From Posidonia oceanica (taxonomy: Eukaryota > Streptophyta > Magnoliopsida > Alismatales > Posidoniaceae): a DNA stretch of 64,000 bases. Numbering within the stretch: position 1 is the first letter of the stretch; each line of letters opens with the position of its first letter. The notes below the pieces were generated by a model that saw only the letters and a program-made list of their open reading frames with translations, was not told the DNA's origin and searched no databases. Shown one piece after another: positions 46,466 to 58,355 of this stretch. The stretch is from NCBI GenBank assembly GCA_037176725.1, contig JAZBRS010000029.1, positions 45,270,001-45,334,000 on the forward strand, in the 5' to 3' direction. Made by a program: the position numbers and the translations under genes.

Positions 46466-47934
46466 CTGTAATCAGAGTTGCAGTTTGTCAGATCAGGCAT
46501 AAGCATACAACACTTGGCAGGTAAAGGTGCAGAATTGGAGGCTAGCATTGCAGTTTAGCAGTTTTAACAGATAGCATTCAGAGTGCAGATATTTAAACAT
46601 ATTCAGATTAAGGGCAGTTCTGCTGGGGCAAGTGGTTGGTTGGAGCTCTGGACCGGTGCAGCTTGAAGGAAGGTCGGCGCATGCTTGATAGAGGTACTGT
46701 CTCAATACTAGACCAAGTTTTGCAGAGCGGGATGATAGAAGAAAAGGGAGGACTTATGTTATGCATGCATGCATGGTTTATGCTTAGTATGCAGAGAGAT
46801 GTATATGATTCATGATAGATGCTATAGATGTATGCATGATTGTTGCTTATATGCTGTAGCCTTCAGCATACGGAGTGCTTAGTGCCTGCTGCAGAGGAAG
46901 AGAGGGGTCCCTGACTCACTGGTCTCTACTCAAACTCTTAACTTGCTGGTGGTGCACAGGCAAGGGGTATTTGCAGTGCGTGGGTGGTAAGGACAGGCTC
47001 CAGACCAAACTCCCAAGGACTTATACCTACTCTTTTACATCGTTTTGGCTCCCTCATAGGCATGTAGATTTCCCCTATCCCTAACTTGGAGGCAATGGGC
47101 ACCTACTTGAAGCTAGGGAGCTGCTTGCTAGGCCATGCTGAGTTTAAAGGCTTCGTAGGGTTTGCGGATTCCCCAGGCCCAAATTTCTGCTCATCTCTAA
47201 GACAGGTAAGGGATGGGATTGCGCTGCTTGCTTTTTCCTTTTTGGAGTTGCTTTTTATTTTTGCTCCTCCTTTTTTGCTTCTTCTTTTTTTTTCTTTTGC
47301 TTTCCTCTTTTTTTGCTTTGCCTTCTCTTTTCTTCTCTTTTTTGCAAGCTTCTGCTATCCCAAGCTTAGAGGTAATGGGTGCTGGGGTTTTGAAGTGGGC
47401 TTGGGGGCTCCCAAGTGCTAAGAGATGGGTCATCTCCAAAGCAGTTGGGAGGGACAGGGTTATGCTACACGCCTCTATCTCTAGGGCGTGCTTCTATCTT
47501 CGCCTTCTATTTGCTTTTCTTTTGTGCCCAAGCTCAGACATATTCTTTTATGCTCACATTTTCTCACGTCCTAACATTTTATCTCCCTCGAGAGGTGTAA
47601 GTCCTAAGGGGTTTGGTTGTTTCACCTGTTCTCATTTGAAAGGTGGCTTCCTCACTAGTTAAGACGCCTAAGTAGTGTCAGGTGAGACGGGGTAGACTCT
47701 TTCCATAGCAGGCAAGCACATCCGATTTCATCATCAGGCCAAAATGCAACGCATGATTTTTACAGGAATTTTTGATTTTTGCTTGAGATATGCAGGAAGA
47801 GATAGAGAAGGCCAGGCTATATGCAGAGAGTGCAGGAATACAAGGGACGAGATTGGAATGCAAGGAGAATGTGCAAGGAAGAGAGAATGCAAAGGGTAGG
47901 ATGGAAGAGAATGCTCTGCAAGGCTGGGGCCAGG
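46466..47934 (-). other. Spacer between integrase and extra ORF of D
   Basis: No supported gene. A pyrimidine-rich stretch on the plus strand (about 47245-47345) is purine-rich on the sense strand, matching the tract at 17200-17320 of A. The segment 46650-46710 matches 17780-17880. ATGCATG-rich sequence lies at 46755-46850. Confidence 0.55.
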
Positions 47935-49227
47935 CTATTGATAGTACTTCTTGAGATAACATGCATTGACCGGCTCTGACTACCCAATCTGATCCATGTC
48001 CTCAAGAATTGCTACGCCGCATGAGAATACTTGCTTGACCACAAAGGGGCCATGCCAATTAGCTCAGAATTTGCCTCGACCGTCTGACAGGTGGATGGCT
48101 CGCAAGACAAGGTCTCCTGGCTAGAAGCTCCTAGGCCGCACCTTCTTCAGGTATGCTCTTGCTATCTGCTTCTGGTAGCAACGGGTGTTATGCATTGCTT
48201 GCAATCTATGCTCGTCAATCAGGTTGAGCTGGGAGCAGCGGTCCTCGACCCATTCTACTTCTTCCAGCTCCGCCTCTCGCAGGATTCGCAGCGAAGGGAT
48301 CTCCACTTCGACAGGCAGCACTGCCTCCATGCCATATGCCAACGAATAAGGGGTAGCTCCTGTAGAGGTCCGCACTGATGTTCTATACGCCCAGAGTGCG
48401 TATGGGAGCTTATCATGCCAGTCTTTGTGGGTTTCTGCCATCTTGTTCATTATCTTCATAATGTTCTTGTTGGCAGACTCCACTGCTCCATTCATCTGCG
48501 ACCGATATGGCGAGGATCTATGATGCTTGATCTGGTGCTTCTGTAGGTATTCCTCGATCCTCTTTGTAATAAAGTTCGAGCCATTATCAGAGATGATTGC
48601 ATGCGGGACCCCATATCGGGTGACAATGTTATTTCTGATAAACTTCTCTGTCACCGTAGCTATGACCGCCTTGTAGGAGGCTGCTTCCACCCACTTAGTG
48701 AAGTAATCTATCGCTACCAGGATGAAGCGATGACCATTTGATGCAGTAGGGTGTATGGCGCCGATGACATCCATTCCTCAGGTGGAGAAGGGCCATGGCG
48801 AGGACATGCTATGCAGTTCCTGCAGGGGTGCATGCATGAGATTACCATGGATCTGGTAGTTGTGGCATCTACGTACAAACTGGCAGCAGTCTGCCTCCAT
48901 GGTTGACCAGAAATAGCCTTGCAACATGATTTTCTTGGCCAGCAGCACTCCATTCATATGCAGACCACAAGTCCCTGCATGAACCTGGAGCATAAGGGTG
49001 TCGGCCTCTAACTTGCTTAAGCAGCGTAGGAGCATCTAGCTATATGACTTTCTGTATAGCTACCCTGCCCCTAATACATACTTTGACGCCAGACGCACCA
49101 AAGTCCTTCTATCTGCTGCTGAGGTGCCAGGCGGGTGGCTGCCAGACTCAAGGAATGCTTTGATGTCGCAGTACCAAGGCTGTTCTGCTGCTGAATTTGC
49201 CTCTTCTATGCTCATGCAATGCGTAGG
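47935..49227 (-). pseudogene. Integrase of element D
   Basis: Zinc-binding part with VHAGTCGLHMNG and CHNY, where the last Cys of the CHNC pair is changed to Tyr. The catalytic core keeps GMDVIGAIH, IISDNGSNF and NGAVESANK, so the three acidic residues remain. Stops include TGA at 48775-48777 (Trp in A) and TAG at 48118-48120; further stops lie between 49036 and 49227. The end LKKYYQ precedes a stop at 47935-47937. Confidence 0.9.
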
Positions 49228-49800
49228 CTACTCCATGCGCGTAACTGATACATCTACTACTCGATCCTCAAGTATACTGAGCCAGGACGCCAAGGTTGCC
49301 AGCGCATCTGCATATGCGTTCCTTGCTCTATTCATATACGAGAAGCGGAAGCTTGCAAACTGCTCTATTAGCTTCAGTAGGTGTTCGTGATATGGCACTA
49401 ACTTTGGATCCTTTGTTCTCCAATCGCCATTCACTTGGGAAATCACCAGCATGGCATCGCCGTGCACATGCAGCTCCTGCGCCTCATGCTCAAGCGCGAC
49501 CTTCAATCCCAGAATGCATGCTTCATATTCTGCTTCATTATTAGTGCACTTGAAGGTCAGCTTCCTTGCAAAGGGGATCATCTGCCCTTGTAGCGTGGTC
49601 AGCACCGCGCCTATGCCTCGACCCTTCTTGTTGACAGTGCCATCAAAGTACAGCTGCCAATGCTCTAAGTCTTTAGGGTCCTTCTCCTCAGAGTCTTCCA
49701 TTGCGAAAAGGATATCCTCGTCCGGGAACTGCATCTGGAGAGGCTGGTATTCAAGCAAAGGGAAATCTGCAAGGTGATCCGCCATGGCTTGGCCCTTCAT
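49228..49800 (-). pseudogene. Second RNase H of element D
   Basis: An open stretch of 190 codons with WQLYFDGTVNKKGRG, NEAEYEACILGLKVAL, VHGDAMLVISQVNG and NAYADALATLAS, all catalytic acids present. Its frame differs from the preceding RT because of an extra T near 49820. It ends at a TAG after VSVTRME, where A continues. Confidence 0.9.
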
Positions 49801-51379
49801 GGCTCGCTGTGTGACAAAAGGTGATGTCGTACTGAGACAACAACACTTGCCACTTGACGCATCTGCCTACCATTGCTGGTTTTTGGAAGAGGAACTTGAT
49901 GGGGTCATGTCGGCATAGGAGCCGGACTGGATACGCCATCATGTAGTGCCTCAGCTTCTGTGCAGCCCAGAAGAGGGATAAGCAGGTCTTCTCCATTGTG
50001 CTATACTTGGCTTCGCAATCATTGAATTTCTTGCTCAGGTAATAAATTGCATGCTCCTTTCTACCAGATTCATCATGCTGACCCAAGACGGCGCCCATGG
50101 AACGCTGGGTGGTAGAGAGGTAGAGAAGTAGTGGTCTCCCCGGCGTGGGAGGGACCAACACAGGAGGCTAGGTCAGAAGATGCTTAATCTTGTCAAAGGC
50201 AGCTTGGCATTCCTCGCTCCAGTTGATCTGTGCATTCTTCTTCAGGAGCTTGAAGATCGGTTCGCATATAGGCGTGAGCTGCGCAATGAACCGACTGATA
50301 TACTGCAGGCGTCCGAGTAGGCCTCGGACTTCTTTCTTTGTCCTGGGGGGTGGCATGTCCACGATGGCTTTTGCTTTCATCGGGTCCACTTCAATCCCCC
50401 TCTGGCTAACAATGTAGCCTAGGAGCTTGCTAGAAGATACCCCAAATACGCATTTGCCAAGGTTAAGACGCAGCTTGTACTTTCTCAAGCGGTCAAAGAG
50501 CTTCCTTAAGTAGGCAAGATGATCCTCAGGCTCTTTGGTCTTGGCAATCATATCATCCACGTATACCTCAACTTCCTGATGCATGAGGTCGTGGAATAGT
50601 GCAGTCATGGCCCTCTGATAGGTTGTGCCAGCATTTTTCAGCCCAAATGGCATAACTTGTTAGCAGAAGACACCCCAATGGGTGATAAATGATGTCTTCT
50701 CCATATCCTCTTCTGCCATTCTGATCTGATTATAGCTAGAGAAGCCGTCCATAAAAGAAAGCATCTTGTGCCCTGCGGTGTTATCGACCAGGATGTCAAT
50801 GTGCGGTAGTGGAAAATCATCCTTGGGATTCGTCTTGTTCGTGTCCCGATAATCGATGCACATGCAGACTCGTCCATCTTTCTTGGGCACAGGGACGACA
50901 ATTGCAAGCTACTCAGGATAAAGGACGACCTTGAGGAAGTTAACACTGTGCTGCTTCATGATCTCCTCCTTGATCATGAGTAGCCACTGCAGTCGCCATC
51001 GCCTTAATTTCTGCTTTACTGGCCTTGCATCTGGGTCTAAGGGCAGGTTGTGCACAACTATCTCAATGTCGAGGCCAACCATATCCTCGTAGCTCCAGGC
51101 AAAGACATCCGCATACCCCTTCAAGAATGCAATAAATTCGGCTCTAGCCTGGGGCGATAGAAGGGCACTGATGCAAACCTCTCTGACTTCTTCTGTTGTG
51201 CCAATGCTGACAACCTCTGTCTCCTCTTCGACATGTAGGTTGGGGCCTTCTGGATCGTCGTCGTGGGGCCAGAACTCAGGCAATGGTTCATCATTCTCAT
51301 CTTTGCCTGCATCATCCTCCTCTCCATATGCAATAAGTTCCGAGAGGATCTCCTTCTCAAAGGTGGGACTGAGATATCA
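49801..51379 (-). pseudogene. pol: Reverse transcriptase and first RNase H of element D
   Basis: Same block order as A: FAWSYEDMVGLD, VKQKLRR, VPVPKKDG, CIDYRDTNKTNPKDDFPLP, MPFGLKNAGTTYQ, catalytic YVDD (50563-50552) and the RNase H segment LLLYLSTTQRSMGAVLGQ. Stops lie at 50908-50906 (TAG, Trp in A), 50659-50657 (TAA, Tyr in A) and about 50167-50165 (TAG). One base lost near 51379 puts RT in a different frame from the upstream linker. An extra T in a T-run near 49820 shifts it again. Confidence 0.93.
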
Positions 51380-53451
51380 AAGGAGTGCAAGTGTTCCACT
51401 ACTTGGCCCTAGCGATGCTTCAGGATGGTCACGCATACTCGAGTGTTTTTATACCCTCGGCGCGCGACCTCTGTCCTGGCAAGCTCCTCGACTGGCTCTG
51501 ACTCTGTTGATTCTTTTAATTCCGCTACTGCTGACTGTACTACTGGGGACTGCTGCGCTGCTGCCCGTGCATATTGTGCCGCTACCGATACATGTTGAAC
51601 CGCCGCCACTTGCGCATATTGCTCTACTACTATGGGTGCATGTTGCTCTACTACATGTTGCTCTAGTTTTACTGCATATGGCTCTACCTCTACTGCATGG
51701 TGCTCTACATCTACTGCATGGGACTCTACTTCTACTGCATGGGACTCTGCATGGGACTCTGCACGGTGCTCTGCATGGGGCTTTGCATGGGACTCTGCAT
51801 GGGGCTCTGCATGTTGCTCCGCATGGGGCTCTGCATGGGACTCTGCATGGTGCTCTCTTACTTCTACATGTTGCTCTGCATGGGGCTCTGCATGGTGCTT
51901 TGCATGGGGCTCTGCATGGGACTCTGCATGGTGCTTTGCATGGGACTCTGCATGGTGCTCTCCTACTTCTGCATGTTGCTCTGTATGGGGCTCTGCATGG
52001 GACTCTGCATGGGGCTCTGCATGGTGCTCTGCATGGGACTCTGCATGGTGCTCTCCTACTTTTGCATGTTGCTCTGCATGGGGCTTTGCATGGGACTCTG
52101 CATGGGACTCTGCATAGTGCTCTGCATGTTGTACCACTACTACTTGCTGTGCTGCTGATGCTGTTTGCGGTGTTGATGCTGCTGATATCTGCTGTGCTGT
52201 TGCTTCTTCTGCATGCTCAGGTGTGCTTGCCAAGGGAATATCAGGCCGGTAGCTAATCAGGGTACTGCCGCCTGCTCCACTGTCTAAGTGTGGCATGCGT
52301 TGCACAAACCATCGAGACCCACCCCCTGGTTGCAGGGTGATCAGCTCATCTGGTCTGACGAGTGCTTCGAGCGCTAGATCTTCCTCTAGGACCATGATAG
52401 AGGGATCTCTGGCCACGGCCTTCCCCTTCTTCTGTGCAGTCTCATGCTCTGCCACGTCCTGTGCTAGTGACGCAAGCTGCTCCTGGAATAACTGCTCCAA
52501 GTCTCCCATAGAGAAATCAATCTGAGCATCTACAGCCACTCCTGCCTCCTCATCCGAGGGTGAGTCGACATAGTAAGCGACTGCCGGGCTTGCGACCGGC
52601 CCTGGCTCGACTACTGGGCTTTCTGCTACTTGGGGCATCTGCTTTGCTGCTGTTGGGTATGCTGCCAGGATCACTGCTATTGCTGGTGGGGAGGCACAAC
52701 TGCTCTTCTGAGGAGCCAATGGCTGGGCCGCCATGCTTGGGGATGAAACGCCGGTGCCCGTGGGTGACAGTGGTGGTCTCCCAGTAGCAGCGGCGAGAAT
52801 CTTCCGCATAGCAAGATCTGCTAAGGCTGATAGTGGTGTGCCTGACTGAGCCGCCTGGCTTGCTTGTGGCGCTATCAATGACGTGGGTTGAGTCACGCTG
52901 TCGCCTGACCTGGCTGACTGTGCCGCCTGAGAAAGTGATTTCCAAGCTGGTGCGGCTGCAGCCATAGGCTGACTGCTGGATAACGCCGGAGGGCGTGCTT
53001 CTGGTTCTAGTGCTGCAGCTGCTACTGCTGGTAACTTTGGTGATGCTGCAGGAAAAGGGGAAACTGTCAGCCCCGCCCTAGGGTTTGCCAAATCTATTGC
53101 TTCATTAGTAAGTGCCAAGCAAACTGACCGGGACGCAGTCGCACTAAGCTGGTCCTTGCTGCTGGTTAGGGCTGCCTCAACTATACAAGACTCCTCCTCA
53201 TTTGAATAATAGTCCTCGATGCAGACCCATTCTTCTTCTAGCAGCTGGGAACTTGGGCATAGCGCTTACTGCGTTGAGGCTTCATTGCTGTTAGATTCCA
53301 GGATACCTGCACTGGTGAAGTTAGTGAGGTCCTATGGGATAGCCATCCTCCGATCTTTGGGCAGCATGCATTTGTCTTTACTAGACTACAGATCATATCC
53401 AAGGCCTTCAGACTCTCTTCGCTCTGCTGCTTGGACTGGCTCAGCGATTCC
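51380..53451 (-). pseudogene. Protease-to-RT linker of D with His-Ala-Glu repeats
   Basis: The longest open frame of D (53118-51409, 569 codons) lies here. Its N-terminal part is Ala/Ser/Pro-rich. A middle part with DELITLQPGGGSRWFVQ is conserved with A. The segment about 52130-51660 encodes some 40 repeats of HAE-type triplets (HAESHAEPHAEQHAE) broken by VGEHH and VREHH. A has only Ser/Ala/Glu repeats at this place. The upstream part (53451-53119) has stops. The linker is clearly free to vary in sequence. Confidence 0.75.
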
Positions 53452-54597
53452 CTAGCCATATCGCCCGAGCGGCGCTCCTTTGACATAGCCCCATCTGTGA
53501 CAGACATTTTCGACCATCCGAAAGGGGTTGCTGTGAACGGCCAAGGAGTTGACACGTTCAAGATCAGGTACAAAGCTAACCGGCTCACACCGATTAACTC
53601 GATACAAAGCAGTTGAAAGTTCAGGGTCAAAAGGGATTGTATGCGAAGAGATGGGCCCAACCGCCTCGATCCGCTCTTTTTTGAAGTTTTTTGCCATTAC
53701 AACGATAACATCGCCGCCGTGGCAAAACTTGATCATGCAGTGAAGGGTCGAGGGGATGACCTGATGCTTGTGCAGCCAAGGGTGCCCAAGCAGGAAGTTA
53801 AAGTTAGGCTCCAAGTCAACAATGTAGAATTCCACATCGAAGGTGACCGGGCCAATGATCAAAGGAATAATCAGAATCCCTAGAGCGTCATGGTGTGTAT
53901 TGTCAAAAGCTGTCATTCCCTTTATCGCCGGAGTGATATCCTCGGCTTTGAATCCGAGCCTTGTTGTAGTACGCAACGGACAGACATTAAGGCCTGACCT
54001 GTTATCAACCAGCGATAGGGGAATGCGGAAGTTTTTGTATTGCACCGTGATAAACAAGGGTTGGTTATGATTAATCCCGGCCGAAGGCAGCTCATCGCTC
54101 GTGAAAGAGATGATCTACAACTCCACGATAATGCCAACCATGCTCTCCAGGGCAGCGGGTTCTATGGCTTGGGACACACGGGTAGCTTGGAACACTCGGA
54201 GAAAAGCCTCACGGTGTTCGGAAGAGGAGTGTTTATGGTCCCAAATGGATATATCAGCTTTAACCCTCCTAAGTTGGGAAGTGATGTCTGTTTTGTGGTG
54301 CGGCTTTCTGGCAGTAGGAGGGGGTGCTCTGGGAGTTGGCTCTACCGAGCTAGGTGTAGGGGGTTGGCTTGATGCTGGGGGTGCTGCAGGCTGGCTAACA
54401 GGTAGGGGTGCTGCTGGCTGGCTTGCTGGTGGAGGTGCAGCGGGTGCTGGACAGCTGGGCCTTACCATCGGTGCTGCGGGCTGGTATACCCTCCCCGATT
54501 GCGTGACTTCCACACACGTTTCTATGGCATAGTCATAGGGCACGTGATGGGGGTCCCAGGTTAAGTCAATAACCGTAGGGGCCCGTGCTTCAAGCAC
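53452..54597 (-). pseudogene. pro: gag C-terminal linker and aspartic protease of element D
   Basis: Starts with VIDLTWDPHHVP and EVTQSGRVYQP, a Pro-rich stretch, then ITSQLRRVKADISIWD. A TAG near 54115 interrupts. The protease core (54057 onward) has LVDNRSGLNVCP, so the active-site triad DNG of A is DNR here (Arg codon at 54000-53998, consistent with GGG to AGG). LLGHPWLHKH follows, then a conserved post-protease segment with RWGYVKGAPLGRYG. The Gly loss should inactivate the enzyme. Confidence 0.88.
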
Positions 54598-54600
54598 AAG

Positions 54601-57177
54601 AGGGGCTACCAGAGGGTTGGCTGGGTAATAGGGCGAAGGATGCTAGTGCTGGTAGGTTGCTGGAGGCCCGAGCTGGGACCAGGCCAACAGGCCGACTGGG
54701 GGCCTACCTAAATAGGAGGCTGGGGTCTGGGCCTGAGGTCTGGCTTGTAGGTATACAGGGGCAGGGGCCTAAGGATGCATGGTAGGGCGAGCGGCGGAGC
54801 GCCCCAGCCTGGCACGCGGTCGGATCATACGGACTCCCGACTCGGAGCCGACAACGGCAGCACGATACAGAGCTAGAGGGAAGGGCTCTGAGACATCATG
54901 AATAAGCTCGGAGGGGTCTACCACAGACGTAGCAGGCCTAGAGGGGGGAGAGAGTAGATTCCCGAGGTCCCCGTGCCTTCCAGATTGGGATGCTCCGGGA
55001 GGGGCTGGTGGACAATGTTGGGATGCGGGGGTGCTAATGCTGATGCAAGGGCTAATGCTGATGGGGGAATAGAAGAAGGTGCCTCGTTCGTGTGGATCGA
55101 GATCTTTCCTGACTCGATCAGATTCTGGATGGCATCCTGCAGAGTGAGGCAACTGTTCGTCGAGTGCCCGGGGGCTCGATGAAACTCATAGAAAAGGTGC
55201 GCCTTATGCCAATGCGGAAGTGGATTCGGCAAAGGGTGCGCCTCAGGAAACCTTAGAAATGTCACAAGCATGGGAGGATGGCAGTTAGCGGCTCCACTAG
55301 TGGGGTGAATTGACGCCGTGGCCGCCTTAGCCCCTAGGGCTACGCTTGTCGGACCAGTGCGATAGGATACACCGGTTGGGCAGTGGTGGTGATTTGTGGT
55401 TGGGAGGTGCTCTAGGTGCTGGTGCATAAATTACTTGATGCAGGGGAGGTCGAACTGCCAGCTAAACAAGCACAGGCGCAGGGTCGACGTAGGCAACAGT
55501 AGGCTTCGGCGAGTCCTTCTTGTTGGGCCGGTTGCTGGTACCACTATTGTTGCTGCTGGTGTTGCTGCTGGAGTTGTTGCTGTTGCTGTTGGCAGTGGCC
55601 TGCTTGGCAAATGCAGAGAGCGCCGGGAAGTTGCCACACCGTAGTGAACTCTCCACACAAGTGCCAGCCCAGATCAGTGTAGAAAAGGTTGTGATAGGTT
55701 GAATGCTGAGTAGAGCCCCGACAGCAGGCTGTGCACCCCCAATCACAATCTCGAGGGACTCCTCATCAGAGGGTCCATCTCGAACCTGTGAAGCAAGTGC
55801 GCGCTAGCAGCCGACATACTCCCCGAACAGCTCGCCGGGGTTCTGCTTTAATGCAACCAAGTCCGCGTGCTTAGGGACCAGGTCCAAGTTGAAGGAGTAT
55901 TGTCCCAGGAATGCCTTGCTGAGGTCATTCCACGTCTTGATGCTGGCCATATCAAGTGAGGTGAACCACTTGAGCGCAGGGCCACTTAGACTTTTCTGGA
56001 ACAAGCGGATTAGCAACCTCTCGTCAGCTTGGAGCTGAGCGAGATCTCCACAGTACGCCTTCAGATGTGCAATTGGGCAGCCTCTACCATTGTATTTTTC
56101 AAATACCGGGATGTGAAACTTCAGGGGGAGTACCGCCTTTGGGAAGTAATAGAGATCCCGAAACTAGCAAGACTGGTGGTCTGTACCCTGCACTTGTCGA
56201 AGTGCTTTCTCCAGAACGGCTAGCCTATCGTCGCTGGATTCTGGAGCTGCTGCCAAAGGAGGTGGTACAGCAGGGGCAGGGGCCACATACACTGCATAAG
56301 ATGCACCGAGGTGCTCCTCTAGGTCAACCATCACATCGCCTAGTGGAGCGACGGGATGGGCGGCGTATCCGTGTAGGTGTGCTGTGTGTGCTGGCATGTA
56401 TGCTAGGGTGGGGTATTGCTGATGTAGGGGGTATGTATAACTAGCATGCTAAGCAGTAGGTGATGCAGAGTGCTGGAGTGTTAGCTACTGCACCGGCACG
56501 GTGCCAGGCTGCGGGCTAGAGGGATGCTGCACTCCGATCAATCCCACAGACTGACCACCAGGTGCCAGAGGAGGATGCTGTGTTGGGTGTTGTGCATATG
56601 CAGGAGGCGGAAGCTGGGCTCCCATCGCCTGAGCAGTGAGTAGCTGAGGCGGTGGTCTGGGCGGGGGAGCAGAAGGGAATGCCTATGACGCAAGAGTAGG
56701 TCGCAGCAGAGCCTCGGGAGCAGCAGGAACGAATGAGGGGCGGAGAGATAGAGCCATGCCTTGCAGTCTCTGGGCAGTCTCCATCAGCTGTTAATACTGC
56801 ATCTCAGGGGACCCGTCAGTAGGTATGCTGAGTTATAGGACCGGCGGAGGACCAAAATCAAGCGGCTAGGACACAGATTGTCCAAGAGGCGGAGGTCCTA
56901 AGGCATAATTTGCCGTAGAAGGGTGAGTGCCAAAAGTGACATCACCCTGAGGAGGAGGAGTCAGCGGTGTCTTCGAAGCGCAGGCAGCAGTTACCAAGAC
57001 AGCCTCGGCAACCGGGTCCGGCGGAGGTTGCCACTGCCCCATAGAATAAGAAGGCGGCAGCTGCACCAGAGAAGGAGACACTAGCATAGAGGGAGTCAAT
57101 GCAAGAGCCAAAGGGACCAAAAGAGGGGCCACCTCCAGGGCAACAGGGACTTGGGAGTCACCAACAAACTGGGCCAT
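54601..57177 (-). pseudogene. gag: gag of element D, heavily broken
   Basis: The start at 57177 (MAQFVGDS) agrees with A. Pro-rich N-terminal part, then FQKSLSGPALKWF and TWNDLSKAFLGQYSF (56016-55804), then GAQPAVGALLSIQP and a Ser/Asn-rich run (55570-55500). The zinc-knuckle-like segment reads FYEFHRAPGHSTNSC, where the first Cys of A is Tyr. Several stops lie between 56865 and 56398, and others at 55801-55803 and 55459-55461. The knuckle is in a different frame (55427) from the capsid part. Confidence 0.82.
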
Positions 57178-58336
57178 CACTGACCGAGAATGGGTGATCA
57201 TAGGGCTACGAGCAGGAGCAAGGGGGCGAATCCTAGGAGGAGCTATGTTCGCTAAAGCGATGTAGCTCGAAAGGGAGGATGATCAGAAGCAGGGATTCCA
57301 GCAGGGGCATCAGTAAGAGGAGGTACTCAAGCTCCAGCTAAGGAACTCGCTGACGGACCTCTACGCGAAAAGCAAACAAAATCAAGGGATTAGAACCCGA
57401 AAGTAAAAGCAAATGTGTTAGTGTATGATATGAATGCAGATGTATGCTTTCTAGCATGCTCTCCCTCACCAATCTAGGGTGTCCTAGTAGGTAGTCTACT
57501 TCGAACGCTTAAGGGTGTACGGGTCGCCGACTCAGGCTAGAAAAAAGTAGGTCCCACGTCTTAAACCCGGCCCAAAGCTCAGGTGGTGACGTAGTGGTGC
57601 GTAGGTGGCCTTGACCCTGCTAGAAGCATGGGTGGTACCCTCTACTAACACCGACGCGGCCCCCTGACAAGGGGGGACAGACCAATCTACTTACGCCATG
57701 CCAAAGTGTTGGGGGCAAGAGACCGGGACTATCCTTCTCAGACTATAGGTGGACACAGATGAGAAGAATGCATGCCTTATATGATGCTTTATTCAAATGC
57801 TTCGCGTTTTATCTTGCGTATTTTATTAACTCAAGGGGGTGCAGGTGAGTTTGCAGTCATTAGTTGCTCCTAAAAGTTCTTTTTACTTGCCGTTTTTAAT
57901 TAGCCATGGGGGAAGCAATCTGTCTCTAATTGTCCTTAGGCTTAATGCAGAAGGGGAAGAAAATCACCAAATCATGGCAAGCAAGCAACACACATCATTG
58001 CAAAAGGCATGGGCATGGCATGTGCATGTGTGTGTGAGCATGGTAGTGAAGGGAAAAACACTTACAATAGCAAAGAGCAGGCATGCATATCATGTGCAGG
58101 TACAGTGGCATTGCATTGGTGTAAAAGGAAGCATTCATCATTCAAAAGGCATGCATGGTGTGCCAAGCAGGTATTTAGGCATGTGATGCAAGCAAATGAA
58201 ACAGCGTAGGCAATCATGGCATAAAGCAGGTAAATAAACAAGTAGGCAGGTAAGCAGGTAAAGCAGGCGAAAGCAAAAGGCAAGCAAAACACTAAAGCAA
58301 GAGGCGAGAAGGCCAAGGCGAAAGCCGAAGTGCTGC
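57178..58336 (-). other. Untranslated leader of element D
   Basis: No gene. The GC-rich block 57790-57465 is homologous to 7210-7545 of A, including GGTACCACCC and CTTTGGGCCGGG. A candidate splice donor, G|GTGAGG, lies at its end (intron starting at 57469). The remainder (57900-58336) is made of GCATGCA/TTTGC words like the leader of A. Confidence 0.65.
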
Positions 58337-58354
58337 TCCCCAGTGGAGTTGCCA
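58337..58354 (-). other. Primer-binding site of element D
   Basis: On the minus strand TGGCAACTCCACTGGGGA follows the LTR end after one base. It differs from A at two positions, both CG to CA changes consistent with deamination of methylated cytosine on the opposite strand. Otherwise it is the same 18-nt site. Confidence 0.9.
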
Positions 58355-58355
58355 C

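Noticed and set aside
51171..52256. Plus-strand ORF of 361 codons rich in Leu/His/Gly repeats
   Set aside because: It is the antisense shadow of the HAE linker of D, which is in frame with element D coding sequence.
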